From Nitrospira sp. UBA5699 (GTDB lineage: Bacteria > Nitrospirota > Nitrospiria > Nitrospirales > Nitrospiraceae), in NCBI GenBank assembly GCA_002420105.1, contig DIHJ01000014.1, forward strand, positions 21,064-37,960: DNA of 16,897 nt, given 5' to 3'. The notes below the pieces were generated by a model. That model was not told where the DNA came from and did no database searches. It saw nothing but the letters and a program-made list of their open reading frames with translations. Shown here piece by piece: positions 1 through 8,287 of the stretch; within the stretch, counting starts at the first letter, position 1, and every line of letters begins with the position of its first letter. Made by a program: the position numbers and the translations under genes.

Positions 1-800
1 ATGCCCGAGCCGTTGTCGCCGAACAGCGGCTTCGGCATGAAGGTGACGGTCTTGCCGTGCCGGCGGGCGACGTTCTTGACGATGTACTTGTACATCATCA
101 TCTTGTCCGCCGTTTTCAGCAGCGAGTCGAACCGGATGTCGATTTCCGCCTGGCCGGCCGTCGCCACTTCGTGGTGATGCTTCTCGACGGCGATCCCCGC
201 CTTCTCCATTTCGAGGATCATCTCGGTGCGGATGTCCTGCTGCGTGTCGGTCGGCGGCACGGGAAAGTAGCCTTCCTTGTGGCGGATCTTACCGCCCAGG
301 TTGACGCCTTCCTGGCCCATGTTCCAGACGCCCTCGTCCGAATCGATGAAGTAGTAGCCGCTGTGGTTCGTCTGATCGTAGCGGGCATGGTCGAAAATGA
401 AGAATTCGGCTTCGGGTCCCCAGTAGGAGGTGTCGCCGATCTTGGTGCTCTGGAGATACTTTTCGGCCTTCTGGGCGATGAAGCGCGGATCGCGCTCGTA
501 CGTCTCGCGCGAAATCGGATCCACGACGTTGCCGATCAGGCTCAGCGTCGGCACGGCGGTGAAGGGATCCAGGCAGGCCGTGCTGGGATCGGGCACCACC
601 AGCATGTCGCTGTTGTTGATCGCCTTCCAGCCGCGGATGGACGAGCCGTCCAGTCCGGAGCCGTCCTTGAACAGATCCTCCGTCAGCTCGCTGGACGGGA
701 TCGTGAAATGCTGCCACGTCCCGATCAGGTCGACGAACTTCAGGTCCACGACCTGCACCTTGTTTTTCTTCGCAAACTCCAACGCCTCACGAACGTTCAT
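1..800 (-). CDS. glnA: Glutamine synthetase type I, N-terminal part (cut by window edge)
   Basis: Glutamine synthetase condenses glutamate and ammonia to glutamine with ATP in the cytoplasm, and here it closes an ammonium assimilation module. Reading from ATG at 800 gives 266 residues before the window ends, a little over half of a usual GSI subunit of about 470. Visible features are the N-terminal beta-grasp region (about residues 15-95, with GSGLDGSSIRGW at 47-58), the metal-binding GPEAEFF block (E130, E132), HHHEVATAGQAEID (208-221), and the ATP/glutamate-site block FMPKPLFGDNGSG (254-266). A very strong Shine-Dalgarno (GAAAGGAGGAGG) lies just upstream of the ATG and fixes the start. It follows glnD by 45 bases, so it is probably co-transcribed with glnB and glnD. 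The adenylylation tyrosine would be in the missing C-terminal part, so covalent control cannot be judged. Identification is firm. Confidence 0.96.
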   Translation of the reverse strand, partial: MNVREALEFAKKNKVQVVDLKFVDLIGTWQHFTIPSSELTEDLFKDGSGLDGSSIRGWKAINNSDMLVVPDPSTACLDPFTAVPTLSLIGNVVDPISRETYERDPRFIAQKAEKYLQSTKIGDTSYWGPEAEFFIFDHARYDQTNHSGYYFIDSDEGVWNMGQEGVNLGGKIRHKEGYFPVPPTDTQQDIRTEMILEMEKAGIAVEKHHHEVATAGQAEIDIRFDSLLKTADKMMMYKYIVKNVARRHGKTVTFMPKPLFGDNGSG

Positions 801-845
801 TCCCTCCTCCTTTCAGAGATCCTGACAGCCCACTGTATGATCGGC

Positions 846-3536
846 CTACGCCGCTTTCGCCTCAAGAAAACTTTCGATCGCCGTTTCCACCCCCGCCCGC
901 ACCGACTCGATACGGGCCTGGTCCTGCAGTTTCATCCCCCGCTGGTCCGTCACGTAGAACACGTCGGCGACCTGATCCAGCCTGGTGGAGATCCGCGCGG
1001 CGTGAATCGACAGCCCGAGCTGAAAAATCGCGTTGGTGATCACGTACAACAACCCCTGCCGGTCGTCGGCGAACACGTCGATGATCGTGAACCCGTCGGA
1101 CGTTTCGTTGTCGATCCGCACTTCCGTCGCTTCGCGCGATTTGGGCAGGGGCCGCGTCAGCTTCAGCCGCGCGCCGCGCCGGAGCACGTCGTCGACATGC
1201 TCCCAGCCTTTCAAGACCGCGGCGATGCGGTCGCTCACCGTCTGCCGCCGGTCGGCCGGCGGCTCCCCCTGATAGTCCGGGTCGATGACCTGGAACGTGT
1301 CCACCACAATCCCGTCGGCCCGCGTCAGAATCTGCGCGTCGAGAATCTGCAGGCCGCTCCCCGCCATCACGCCGGCGATCTTCGAGAAAATGCCCGGCGT
1401 CAGCTCGTTGTGGGTGATGACGGCGTACTCGCAGACTCCCAGCTCCCTGTTGAAGTCGGCCTCGACGAGCACCTGCCCCCGGTGGAGCCGGCGCACGGCC
1501 GCCAGATGCGCCGCGATTCTGGCCGGCGCCGTGCCGTACACGTAACGCTCCGGGAACTGCCGCAGCTGCGCTTCGATCCAGGCCCGGTCGGCATCGGCCT
1601 GTCCGGCCAGGCTCGGGTGGCGGCCGATCTCCTCGGCCACCTGCATCAGCCGCTCCGGCGCGCCCTGCGCTTCGCGGTCGCCCGACACTTCCGGCATCGT
1701 CCTCGTATAGAGTTCAATCAGCAGCGACTCCTTCCACTTGGTGAGGACACCGGGTCCGACCGCCGCAATGTCGGCCGCAGTCAGCACCAGCAGCTTCTTG
1801 AGCACTTCGGGCGTGCAGACTTCCCGGGCGAACGGCAGCACCACTTTCTCGTCGTTGGGATCACGGCGAAACGCCGTATGCGCCATCAGAAGGTGCCGGT
1901 GCACGAGAAACGAGAGCGTCCGGCTGTCCTGTTCATCCAGCCCCAGACGAATCGCCACCTCTTCGGCCAGCCGCTTGCCCGCGTCGCTGTGATCCTCCTC
2001 CTGCCCCTTGCCCAGGTCGTGCATCAGGACGGCCAGGTGCAGGATGTCCTTGCGCTTGATGCTGCGATACACCTCGCCGAACATCCCGGCATTCTGCCCC
2101 AGGGCCTCGGCGCGGCCCACCGCCAGCAGGCTGTGCTCGTCCACGGTGTACTTGTGGTACTGATTGAACTGCATCAGCCCGCGGACCGTCCCCATCGCCG
2201 GCACGAGTTTTTCGAGCAGATGGGCCCGGTGCATCGCCTCGAGCGTGATGGCGGTTCCGGGGCCGGCCATGATCTTCAAGAACGTGCGGCTGACCTCCGG
2301 CATCCGGTAGGCATCCTCGGGCACGTTGTCCACGTGGCGATGAATGTCCTCCAGCAGCGGCGGGGCGATCGTCAGTTTCTTTTCGCGGGCCAGATCGAAC
2401 AGGCGGAAGAGCAGGGCCGGATTGTCCAGCACCCTGGTCCGATGTTCGTCGGCCACCGACAACACGACGCCGCGCACGACGAAATACTCGTCTACGCGGG
2501 GCGCCGGGAAGAATTCGGTGAGCCGCCGCCAGAAGGGCACGCTCCGGCAGCGCTCGACGAACCGCACGCAGCGTTCGTGGAGCCCCATCGTGTGCTGGTA
2601 GTACAGCTGCATGAACTGCTCGACCGCCAGCAGATGGGGCTGGTCCTGGTAACCGAAATGCTGCGCCAGCCAGACCTGTTCGTCGAAGGTCAGGATTTCC
2701 TGCGCCGTGCCCGCATGGACGTGGAGCAGCGCCCGCACGCGCCAGAGAAAATCCCGGGCGTCGGTCAGGGCGAGGTAATCCGCCCGCGACAGAATCCCCC
2801 GGTCGGAGAGTTCGCGGATGGTCGGAGCCTGGAAGCGGGCCATCCCGGCCCATTGGAGCAGGTGCAGATCCCGGAGGCCGCCCTTGCTTTTCTTGACGTT
2901 GGGTTCGAGGAGATACACGGTCTCGCCGAACTTCTCATATTCGCGCCGGCGCTCCTCCAGCTTCTGATCCAGATAGGCGTCCGGGTTTTTGCTGACGACC
3001 TTCCGCAGGTACCGGTGGTGAAACTCCTGAAAGAGATCGGAGCTGCCGGCGAGAAAGCGGGCCTCCATCATGGAGGTCTTGACGGTCATGTCGGCTTCGG
3101 CCAGCTCGATGCTGTCCGCGATGGAGCGCACGCTGTGGCCGACCTGGAATCCGCAATCCCAGAGGGGATGGAGCACGGCGCGGACGAAGGATTTCGCCGA
3201 TTCTTCCGCGCCCGGACGATAGAGGAACATCAGGTCGATGTCCGAGTGCGGAGCCAGCTCGCGCCGCCCGTATCCGCCGAGCGCCATGACGCAGCATTGC
3301 CGGAGCCCGGCGCTCGCCAGGGCCTCGCCGCCGTGCCGCACCGCGTCCCGATACCGGCCGACGATCAGGCCGTCCACCAGCTCGGTCATCGCCGCGAGCG
3401 TCTCCGCGCCCGAGGCTCCGCCCATGACCCGCTCGCCGATCAGGCGGCGCTGCTCCGCCAGGAAAGCGCCGAGATTCCCGGCGTCGACGTCCTGCGCCGA
3501 GGGACCATTGCCCTCCTGTTTCACCCCGCTTGTCAC
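846..3536 (-). CDS. glnD: PII uridylyltransferase / uridylyl-removing enzyme
   Basis: GlnD senses glutamine and adds or removes UMP on PII. The 896 residues show the full domain order. A nucleotidyltransferase domain carries GGYGRRELAPHSDIDLMF at 87-104 (catalytic acidic residues D99 and D101). A PII-uridylyltransferase helical region follows, including KSKGGLRDLHLLQW (216-229). The HD hydrolase domain has HDLGKG at 506-511 for UMP removal. Two C-terminal ACT domains (about 703-780 and 816-890) bind glutamine. The length is normal for the family. The start is a GTG at 3536 that overlaps the glnB stop by four bases (GTGA), which implies translational coupling with its own substrate PII. No key residue appears to be missing, so both activities are expected. 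Identification is firm; the exact start is supported by the overlap but not proven. Confidence 0.97.
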   Translation of the reverse strand: MTSGVKQEGNGPSAQDVDAGNLGAFLAEQRRLIGERVMGGASGAETLAAMTELVDGLIVGRYRDAVRHGGEALASAGLRQCCVMALGGYGRRELAPHSDIDLMFLYRPGAEESAKSFVRAVLHPLWDCGFQVGHSVRSIADSIELAEADMTVKTSMMEARFLAGSSDLFQEFHHRYLRKVVSKNPDAYLDQKLEERRREYEKFGETVYLLEPNVKKSKGGLRDLHLLQWAGMARFQAPTIRELSDRGILSRADYLALTDARDFLWRVRALLHVHAGTAQEILTFDEQVWLAQHFGYQDQPHLLAVEQFMQLYYQHTMGLHERCVRFVERCRSVPFWRRLTEFFPAPRVDEYFVVRGVVLSVADEHRTRVLDNPALLFRLFDLAREKKLTIAPPLLEDIHRHVDNVPEDAYRMPEVSRTFLKIMAGPGTAITLEAMHRAHLLEKLVPAMGTVRGLMQFNQYHKYTVDEHSLLAVGRAEALGQNAGMFGEVYRSIKRKDILHLAVLMHDLGKGQEEDHSDAGKRLAEEVAIRLGLDEQDSRTLSFLVHRHLLMAHTAFRRDPNDEKVVLPFAREVCTPEVLKKLLVLTAADIAAVGPGVLTKWKESLLIELYTRTMPEVSGDREAQGAPERLMQVAEEIGRHPSLAGQADADRAWIEAQLRQFPERYVYGTAPARIAAHLAAVRRLHRGQVLVEADFNRELGVCEYAVITHNELTPGIFSKIAGVMAGSGLQILDAQILTRADGIVVDTFQVIDPDYQGEPPADRRQTVSDRIAAVLKGWEHVDDVLRRGARLKLTRPLPKSREATEVRIDNETSDGFTIIDVFADDRQGLLYVITNAIFQLGLSIHAARISTRLDQVADVFYVTDQRGMKLQDQARIESVRAGVETAIESFLEAKAA

Positions 3537-3871
3537 AATGCGGTCTCTCCGGTTTCGCCGGTTCTGATGCGCACCGCCGCGCTGAGCTCCCGGACGAAAA
3601 TCTTCCCGTCGCCGATGCTGCCGGTCTTGGCCGCGCGCGTGATCGTTTCCAGCACGCGGGGCACCTGGCTGTCCTGCACCGCCACTTCCAGCTTCACTTT
3701 CGGGACGAATTCGATCGTGTATTCCTGACCGCGGTACGTCTCTTTGTGCCCCTTCTGACGGCCGAACCCTTTGACCTCCGTCACGGTCATGCCCTGGATG
3801 CCGATTTCCAACAACGCGTCCTTCACCTCGTCGAGCTTGAAGGGTTTGATAATCGCTTCGATCAGTTTCAT
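3533..3871 (-). CDS. glnB: Nitrogen regulatory protein PII
   Basis: PII is a small trimeric signal protein that reports 2-oxoglutarate, ATP/ADP and, through uridylylation, glutamine status. The start at 3871 (MKLIEAIIKPFKLDEVK) gives exactly 112 residues, the standard length, and has an AGGAG about seven bases upstream. A longer reading upstream would add 19 residues with no family counterpart. The T-loop YRGQEYTIEF (46-55) carries Tyr51, the uridylylation site used by GlnD. The GDGKIFV block (87-93) is the C-terminal PII signature and includes the nucleotide-contacting Lys90. It lies between amtB and glnD; AmtB is a classic target that PII blocks, and GlnD is its modifying enzyme. The name could equally be glnK, because the two paralogues cannot be separated by sequence alone. 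Its place next to amtB points to a GlnK-like role, and its place next to glnD and glnA points to a GlnB-like one. Confidence 0.96.
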   Translation of the reverse strand: MKLIEAIIKPFKLDEVKDALLEIGIQGMTVTEVKGFGRQKGHKETYRGQEYTIEFVPKVKLEVAVQDSQVPRVLETITRAAKTGSIGDGKIFVRELSAAVRIRTGETGETAL

Positions 3872-3899
3872 AGGGTCTCCTCGTGGGCTAGAGGCGAAC

Positions 3900-3974
3900 G
3901 GCACGAGGCGAGGGGCAAGAAGGAACACACACGCTCTTCCCCGCCGTCCGCCCCCGAGCCTCTTGCCTCATGCC
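3900..3974. repeat. Hairpin-forming intergenic element between amtB and glnB
   Basis: The arms at 3900-3912 (GGCACGAGGCGAG) and 3962-3974 (CTTGCCTCATGCC) pair at 11 of 13 positions, plus one G-U pair in the minus-strand transcript. Inside them, GGGGCAAGA (3912-3920) faces TCTTCCCC, so a long branched stem is possible. There is no U-run after the stem, so it does not look like an intrinsic terminator of amtB. Similar purine-rich and pyrimidine-rich paired arms fill other gaps in this window. It could affect transcript processing or simply be a mobile intergenic repeat. Confidence 0.5.
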
Positions 3975-3980
3975 TTTCCG

Positions 3981-5306
3981 TCATGAATAGGCGCGCTCGT
4001 TATGCTGGCTGAGATCCAGGCCCGTCGCTTCTTCCTCCGCGGGAATCCGGAGCCCCGTCATGCCGTCCACGACCTTGAGAATCATGAACGTGCCGACCAC
4101 GGAAAACAGCGTCACGGCAACCGCCGTGACCAGTTGGACGCCGAATTGACCGGGATTCCCGAAGAACAGACCGTCGGCGCCGCCGGCATTGATGGCCTTG
4201 CTCGCAAACAATCCCGTGGCCAGGATGCCGATGAATCCTCCGACCCCATGAATTCCCACAACATCGAGCGAGTCATCATAGCCGAATCGCCCCTTCCAAA
4301 CAATTGCGAAGTAGCACGCCAGACCGGCTGCCGCGCCGATCAGCATGGCCGGAACCGGGCCGACATAGCCCGATGCGGGCGTGACCGTCGCAAGCCCGGC
4401 AACGGCGCCGCTGGCCATGCCGAGCACGGTCGGCTTGCCCCGGTGCCGCCACTCGACCAGGCACCACACGATCGCCCCGACCGCCGCGGCCGAATGGGTC
4501 GCCAGGATCGCCGACACCGCCAGGCCGTTGGCCCCCAGGGCGCTGCCGCCGTTGAACCCGAACCATCCGAACCAGAGCAGGCCGGTTCCGAGAAGGGTCA
4601 TGGGGAGGTTATGGGGCGCCATGTAATCCGTCCCATAGCCCCGCCGTTTGCCCAACACAACGGCGCAGACCAGTGCGGATGCCCCGGAACTGATGTGCAC
4701 CACGGCGCCTCCGGCGAAATCGAGCGCGCCCAGCTTGGCCAGCCAGCCCCCGCCCCACACCCAATGGGCAAGCGGCACGTAGACGATGAGCGTCCAGAGC
4801 AGCGAGAACAGGGCCACCGCGCCGAAGCGCATCCGCTCGGCGATGGCGCCGACGATCAGCGCGGGCGTGATCGCCGCGAACATCAACTGAAACAGCATGA
4901 AGGCCTGATGGGGAATCGTCGGACCGTAGGTGGGGTGAGGATCGGCGCCGACGCCGTTGAGCCCCGCCCAGTCCAATCCGCCGATGACGCCCCCCTTGTC
5001 CGGACCGAACGCGAGGCTGTACCCCAACAACACCCAGAGCACGCTGACCATGGCGAGAATGGCGAAGCACTGCATCACGGTGCCGAGCACGTTCTTGCTG
5101 CGGACCAGCCCCCCGTAGAACAGCGCGAGGCCCGGCACCAGCATCAGCAGCACGAGCGCGGACGACATCAGCACCCAGGCGGTGTCCCCCGTGTCGATCT
5201 TCGGCGCCGCGGATTGGGCGAACGCCTCTGCGACCGAGAGGAGCATCAGCGCCGCCACCCCGCCCAATCCGAACAGAACGGACATTCCCGGCCGTTTCTG
5301 TGCCAT
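3981..5306 (-). CDS. amtB: Ammonium transporter, Amt family
   Basis: This is an inner-membrane trimeric channel that moves ammonium/ammonia into the cell. The protein has 441 residues from the ATG at 5306, which has AAGGAGG nine bases upstream; a further in-frame ATG 21 bases earlier has no better signal. An N-terminal hydrophobic segment ending AEAFA-QS (about residue 30) looks like a cleaved signal peptide, as in E. coli AmtB. About eleven membrane segments follow. Family landmarks are DTAWVLMSSALVLLM, LALFYGGLVRSKN (61-73), PLAHWVWGGGWL (178-189), and the pore twin histidines H204 (FAGGAVVHISSG) and H353 (GIHGVGGFIG). The gene lies 109 bases upstream of glnB in the transcript, so PII can be made with the channel it blocks. 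It is Amt and not Rh-type, given the signature around both histidines. Confidence 0.96.
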   Translation of the reverse strand: MAQKRPGMSVLFGLGGVAALMLLSVAEAFAQSAAPKIDTGDTAWVLMSSALVLLMLVPGLALFYGGLVRSKNVLGTVMQCFAILAMVSVLWVLLGYSLAFGPDKGGVIGGLDWAGLNGVGADPHPTYGPTIPHQAFMLFQLMFAAITPALIVGAIAERMRFGAVALFSLLWTLIVYVPLAHWVWGGGWLAKLGALDFAGGAVVHISSGASALVCAVVLGKRRGYGTDYMAPHNLPMTLLGTGLLWFGWFGFNGGSALGANGLAVSAILATHSAAAVGAIVWCLVEWRHRGKPTVLGMASGAVAGLATVTPASGYVGPVPAMLIGAAAGLACYFAIVWKGRFGYDDSLDVVGIHGVGGFIGILATGLFASKAINAGGADGLFFGNPGQFGVQLVTAVAVTLFSVVGTFMILKVVDGMTGLRIPAEEEATGLDLSQHNERAYS

Positions 5307-5343
5307 CGCAATCTGCCTCCTTCGCATCAGAAACGAAGGGTCC

Positions 5344-5391
5344 GAGGCCAGCGGTAAGAGGATCGTCTCTTCCCCTCACCGCCGGCCCCTC
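5344..5391. repeat. Imperfect inverted repeat between the beta-barrel gene and amtB
   Basis: The arm at 5344-5360 (GAGGCCAGCGGTAAGAG) pairs with 5367-5391, whose reverse complement is the same string with short insertions. A stem with two bulges and a six-base loop results. It fills most of the 100-base gap upstream of amtB. No T-run follows on either strand, so I do not call it a terminator. Its composition resembles the elements at 3900-3974 and 11609-11686. Confidence 0.5.
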
Positions 5392-5406
5392 ACCCCTGAT
5401 CTGAGA

Positions 5407-6288
5407 TTAGAATGTCTTCGTGAACTTCAGCTTGTAGAAGTCCTGGTTGTCGGTGAAGTCATGTCCCGCCGTGAACCGGAAGGCCATGCCGCCGGCCAGC
5501 TTCATTTCCACATAGGGACCGAGCCAGCGATAGTAGTCCTGCGCCGCGCTGGGCCCGCTGTTGTCGCGGGTCGTGAGCAGTTGCTCGTAGTGCACGCCGA
5601 GCGACCACATGCTGTTGACCCGATAACCCGCATGCGCCCACCAGTGCAGGAAGTCCCAGGTGCCCCGGCCGCCTCCGGCATTGGCTCCCAGACAGTTGCC
5701 CCCCGGTCCCGTAGCCGTGCAGACCGGCCCGGGGTCGCTGGGGCTTCCGCCCTCGCTCCGGATCGCCTTGTAGTAGCCCAGGTAGAACTCGCCCTCGAAG
5801 TTGTTGTCGAGGTAGTTCATCGTCAGGTTGGGTACGGCTCCTTCGAAGGCCGTGGTCCGTTCGTTCACGCTGCCGCCGCCGTTCGGAAAGAATCCGCCGC
5901 GCGACGAGAGCAACTGCCCGTGCACGAACCCGATCATCGGCGTGATCGACAGCCGTTTGTCCAGGAAAGTCAGGTTGAGGCCGATGTCGGTTTCCAGCCA
6001 GGGATTGGCATCGTGCACCCCGACGCCGGAAATCATGGTCCAGTAGGTGAAGTTGAAGGCCAGGGCCACGTTGTCCGTCAAACCGTACGTGCCGTAGATC
6101 GAGGGATTAAATCCGAAGAAGCTGTCGGCCTGCATGGCCATGGTGACCGAAACCGGATGCTTCGTCGTGTCCATCAGATCGTCGGTCATGCCGGCGCGCA
6201 CCTGACCGGCCGGCACGAGCAACACACCGGCGGCAATAACCAACCCCCAAAGCAACCCTTGCGCAGAACGTCGTTGTAACCGTGGCAT
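5407..6288 (-). CDS. Outer-membrane beta-barrel protein of unknown function
   Basis: I do not recognise a named family. The 293-residue product from the ATG at 6288 has a Sec signal peptide (MPRLQRR, hydrophobic stretch about 11-28, likely cut after VRA at 32). The mature part is rich in alternating aromatic strands (for example GTYGLTDNVALAFNFTYW, AHAGYRVNSMWSLGVHYEQLL) and ends in Phe (KLKFTKTF), the usual C-terminal signature for outer-membrane insertion. A start 12 bases earlier would need TTG, whereas the ATG has GGGAGG about five bases upstream. A Gly-rich loop with two Cys (CTATGPGGNC) lies near residue 190. It sits between nadE and amtB on the same strand. Context allows a porin-like role in nitrogen-compound uptake, but that is only inference; it could equally be an unrelated barrel or a transporter-like structural protein. 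Confidence 0.8.
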   Translation of the reverse strand: MPRLQRRSAQGLLWGLVIAAGVLLVPAGQVRAGMTDDLMDTTKHPVSVTMAMQADSFFGFNPSIYGTYGLTDNVALAFNFTYWTMISGVGVHDANPWLETDIGLNLTFLDKRLSITPMIGFVHGQLLSSRGGFFPNGGGSVNERTTAFEGAVPNLTMNYLDNNFEGEFYLGYYKAIRSEGGSPSDPGPVCTATGPGGNCLGANAGGGRGTWDFLHWWAHAGYRVNSMWSLGVHYEQLLTTRDNSGPSAAQDYYRWLGPYVEMKLAGGMAFRFTAGHDFTDNQDFYKLKFTKTF

Positions 6289-6361
6289 GGCACCTCCCAA
6301 AGAATAAGATTTCTTCCGAATTCCGCCGGCCCGAAAAGCAGGGACGACGGGCCCACGTTCT

Positions 6362-6404
6362 CTGGCGCCATTGCCAGCCCGAATGGCCGACGCCGTTGTC
6401 GGCC
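6362..6404. other. Two small perfect hairpins downstream of nadE
   Basis: In the 165-base gap between the nadE stop and the beta-barrel gene there are two perfect hairpins: CTGGC/GCCAG (6362-6366 with 6373-6377) and GGCCGAC/GTCGGCC (6385-6391 with 6398-6404, six-base loop). A third possible stem pairs 6328-6333 with 6348-6353. On the minus strand the seven-pair stem is not followed by a U-run, so termination of nadE is possible but weakly supported. The T-rich side faces the plus strand, where no gene needs ending. Confidence 0.35.
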
Positions 6405-6453
6405 TTGTCTTTTCACGTACCTGTCTGACGCGGCGTCGTCGCGACGGTCCGCG

Positions 6454-8214
6454 TTACCGATACCCGTTCGTGATCGGCATCCGGCGGTCCTTGCCGAACG
6501 CGCGATGCGTGATCTTGATGCCGATCGGCGCCTGCCGGCGCTTGTATTCGCTGCGGTCGACCATCCCCATGACCTTGGCCACGACCGTGCGCTCGAACCC
6601 CATCGCGACGATCTCGTCGAGCGAGCGATCCTCCTCGACGTAGGCCTTCAGGATCGGATCCAGCAGCGGATAGGGCGGCAGGCTGTCTTCGTCCTTCTGG
6701 TTCGGCCGCAGTTCCGCCGTCGGCGCCCGTTCGATCGTGCGCTTGGGGATCACCGCCGCCGTCCCGAGCCGGTTCCGCAGCGCCGTCAGCTCGTACACCA
6801 TGGTTTTCGGCACATCCTTGATCACCGCGAACCCGCCGGCCATGTCGCCGTACAGGGTCGCGTAGCCGACGCTCATTTCGCTCTTGTTGCCCGTCGTCAG
6901 CACCAGATGACCGAACTTGTTGGAGAAGGCCATCAGGATGTTGCCCCGGATGCGGGCCTGGAGATTCTCCTCGGTCGTATCGGCCGGCCGGCCCCCGAAC
7001 GCCGGCGCGAGCGATTGCCGATAGGCCTCGAAGGTCGGCGTGATCGCGATGGTCTGATAGTCGATCCCGAGCCGGCGCGACAGATCCGCGACGTCCTCCC
7101 CGCTTTCCTTCGAGGTGTAGGGCGACGGCATGAAGAGCCCCAGCACGTTGGCGGCACCGAGGGCATCGACGGCGATGGCCGCCGTCAGAGCGCTGTCCAC
7201 GCCCCCGCTCAGCCCGATCACCGCCTTCCTGAACCCGTTTTTCCTGACATAATCCTGCACGCCGAGCACCAGCGCGCGGTAGACCTCGTCGAGTTCCCCC
7301 GGCGGCGTCTCCAGTGGCGGGATGGCCTTGGTCCCTTTGCCCGCCCGGGCCGGCAACGAGACCGCTACGCGTTGGATCGAAGAGGCCGACCGGCCGGTGA
7401 GACTCTTGCGCCGCCCCGGCGCCATCCGCCCGCGCGACACCGCATCCACCGCCAGATCCGCCACGATCAGGTCCTCTTGGAAAGCCTTGCCGCGCGCGAT
7501 GATCTCGCCGGATTGGTCGAGAATCAAGCTGTTGCCGTCGAACACCAGTTCGTCCTGGCCGCCGACCGTGTTCGTATAGGTCACGATGACGCCGTTCTCC
7601 CTCGCCCTGGTGGCCAGCAACTGCTCGCGGGATCGGCCCTTCGCGATATGGAACGGCGAGGCGTTGATGTTCACGATCACTTCCGCCCCGGCCGCGGCCT
7701 GCGCCGGTGTCGGGCCGTCCGGCACCCAGATGTCCTCGCAGATGTTGACGGCCATGGTGACCCCGCGCAGCGTCACCAGCGCCAGCATCCGGCCCGGATG
7801 GAAATACCGGCGTTCATCGAACACGCCGTAGTTGGGCAGGCGCCATTTGCGATAGGTCGCGAGCACCCGGCGCTCCGTCACGATCGCCGCGGCGTTCGAG
7901 AGTTCGTGCTGGCCGGCGGCAGGCTGCGCTTTCGCATGGCCGTGGGCGCCCTGCCCGACATAACCGACCACCGCCACGATGTCTTTGCACTCTTTGGCGA
8001 TCTCGTCCAGCGCGCGCCGGTTATCCTCGACGAACCGGGGCTTCAGCAGCAGGTCTTCCGGCGGATAGCCGGTGACGGCGAGTTCCGGGAACGCCACGAC
8101 GTCCGCTTTGGCCCGACGCGCCTCCTTGATCCAGGATTTGATCGCGCGCACGTTGCCCGCAATATCCCCGACCGTCGGGTTGATCTGGGCCATCGCGATC
8201 CGGAGCGTCCTCAC
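6454..8214 (-). CDS. nadE: Glutamine-dependent NAD+ synthetase
   Basis: It amidates nicotinate adenine dinucleotide to NAD+ with ATP, taking nitrogen from glutamine, as the last step of NAD synthesis. The 586 residues are a two-domain fusion. The N-terminal carbon-nitrogen hydrolase (glutaminase) domain spans about 1-270, with the triad E44 (AFPELAVTGYPPED), K123 (YRKWRLPNYGVFDERRYF) and C159 (NICEDIW). The C-terminal synthetase domain has the ATP pyrophosphatase P-loop SGGVDSA (336-342) and TGNKSEMSVGYATLYGDMAGG (441-461). The start is GTG at 8214, giving MRTLRIAMAQINPTVGD, the usual family N-terminus, with GGAAGG about ten bases upstream; ATG at 8193 is an alternative. The gene is preceded by a promoter and an intrinsic terminator (see separate entries), which suggests regulated read-through. 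Identification is firm. Confidence 0.97.
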   Translation of the reverse strand: MRTLRIAMAQINPTVGDIAGNVRAIKSWIKEARRAKADVVAFPELAVTGYPPEDLLLKPRFVEDNRRALDEIAKECKDIVAVVGYVGQGAHGHAKAQPAAGQHELSNAAAIVTERRVLATYRKWRLPNYGVFDERRYFHPGRMLALVTLRGVTMAVNICEDIWVPDGPTPAQAAAGAEVIVNINASPFHIAKGRSREQLLATRARENGVIVTYTNTVGGQDELVFDGNSLILDQSGEIIARGKAFQEDLIVADLAVDAVSRGRMAPGRRKSLTGRSASSIQRVAVSLPARAGKGTKAIPPLETPPGELDEVYRALVLGVQDYVRKNGFRKAVIGLSGGVDSALTAAIAVDALGAANVLGLFMPSPYTSKESGEDVADLSRRLGIDYQTIAITPTFEAYRQSLAPAFGGRPADTTEENLQARIRGNILMAFSNKFGHLVLTTGNKSEMSVGYATLYGDMAGGFAVIKDVPKTMVYELTALRNRLGTAAVIPKRTIERAPTAELRPNQKDEDSLPPYPLLDPILKAYVEEDRSLDEIVAMGFERTVVAKVMGMVDRSEYKRRQAPIGIKITHRAFGKDRRMPITNGYR

Positions 8215-8240
8215 CTGTCTCGTTCCTTCCCGCTTCCCGC

Positions 8241-8287
8241 AAAAAAAATCCTCCGGACATTCCCGCCATCGACGGGAGGCCGGAGGA
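8241..8287 (-). terminator. Intrinsic terminator in the nadE leader
   Basis: On the minus strand, TCCTCCGG (8287-8280) pairs perfectly with CCGGAGGA (8256-8249). Inside it CCCG pairs with CGGG (8276-8273 with 8265-8262), and a run of eight U (8248-8241) follows at once. This is a strong Rho-independent terminator shape. It lies upstream of nadE and downstream of the nadE promoter, with no minus-strand gene between them. It therefore most likely works as an attenuator within the leader and does not end another gene. The opposite strand has the A-run on the wrong side. Confidence 0.85.

Noticed and set aside
57..3728. A 1223-codon open frame on the plus strand opposite glnA, glnD and glnB
   Set aside because: It is antisense to three firmly identified genes. 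High GC at third positions removes stop codons from the opposite strand. Its translation is His/Arg/Pro-rich with no recognisable domain.
3981..5327. A longer AmtB starting at 5327
   Set aside because: The ATG at 5306 has AAGGAGG at a good distance and gives a normal signal peptide; the longer form places that AAGGAGG inside the coding sequence.
4002..5357. A 451-codon plus-strand frame opposite amtB
   Set aside because: The product is dominated by His, Arg, Gln and Pro, as expected of an antisense shadow, and the minus strand encodes a clear Amt protein.
6385..6404. A plus-strand intrinsic terminator (stem followed by TTGTCTTTT)
   Set aside because: No plus-strand gene lies upstream of it, and the T-tract is interrupted. 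It was kept only as a hairpin of unknown role.
8241..8287. Reading the hairpin as the terminator of the urt-ure operon
   Set aside because: The operon ends at 9335, about 1 kb earlier, with an oppositely oriented gene between, and a strong promoter facing nadE lies just upstream of the hairpin.
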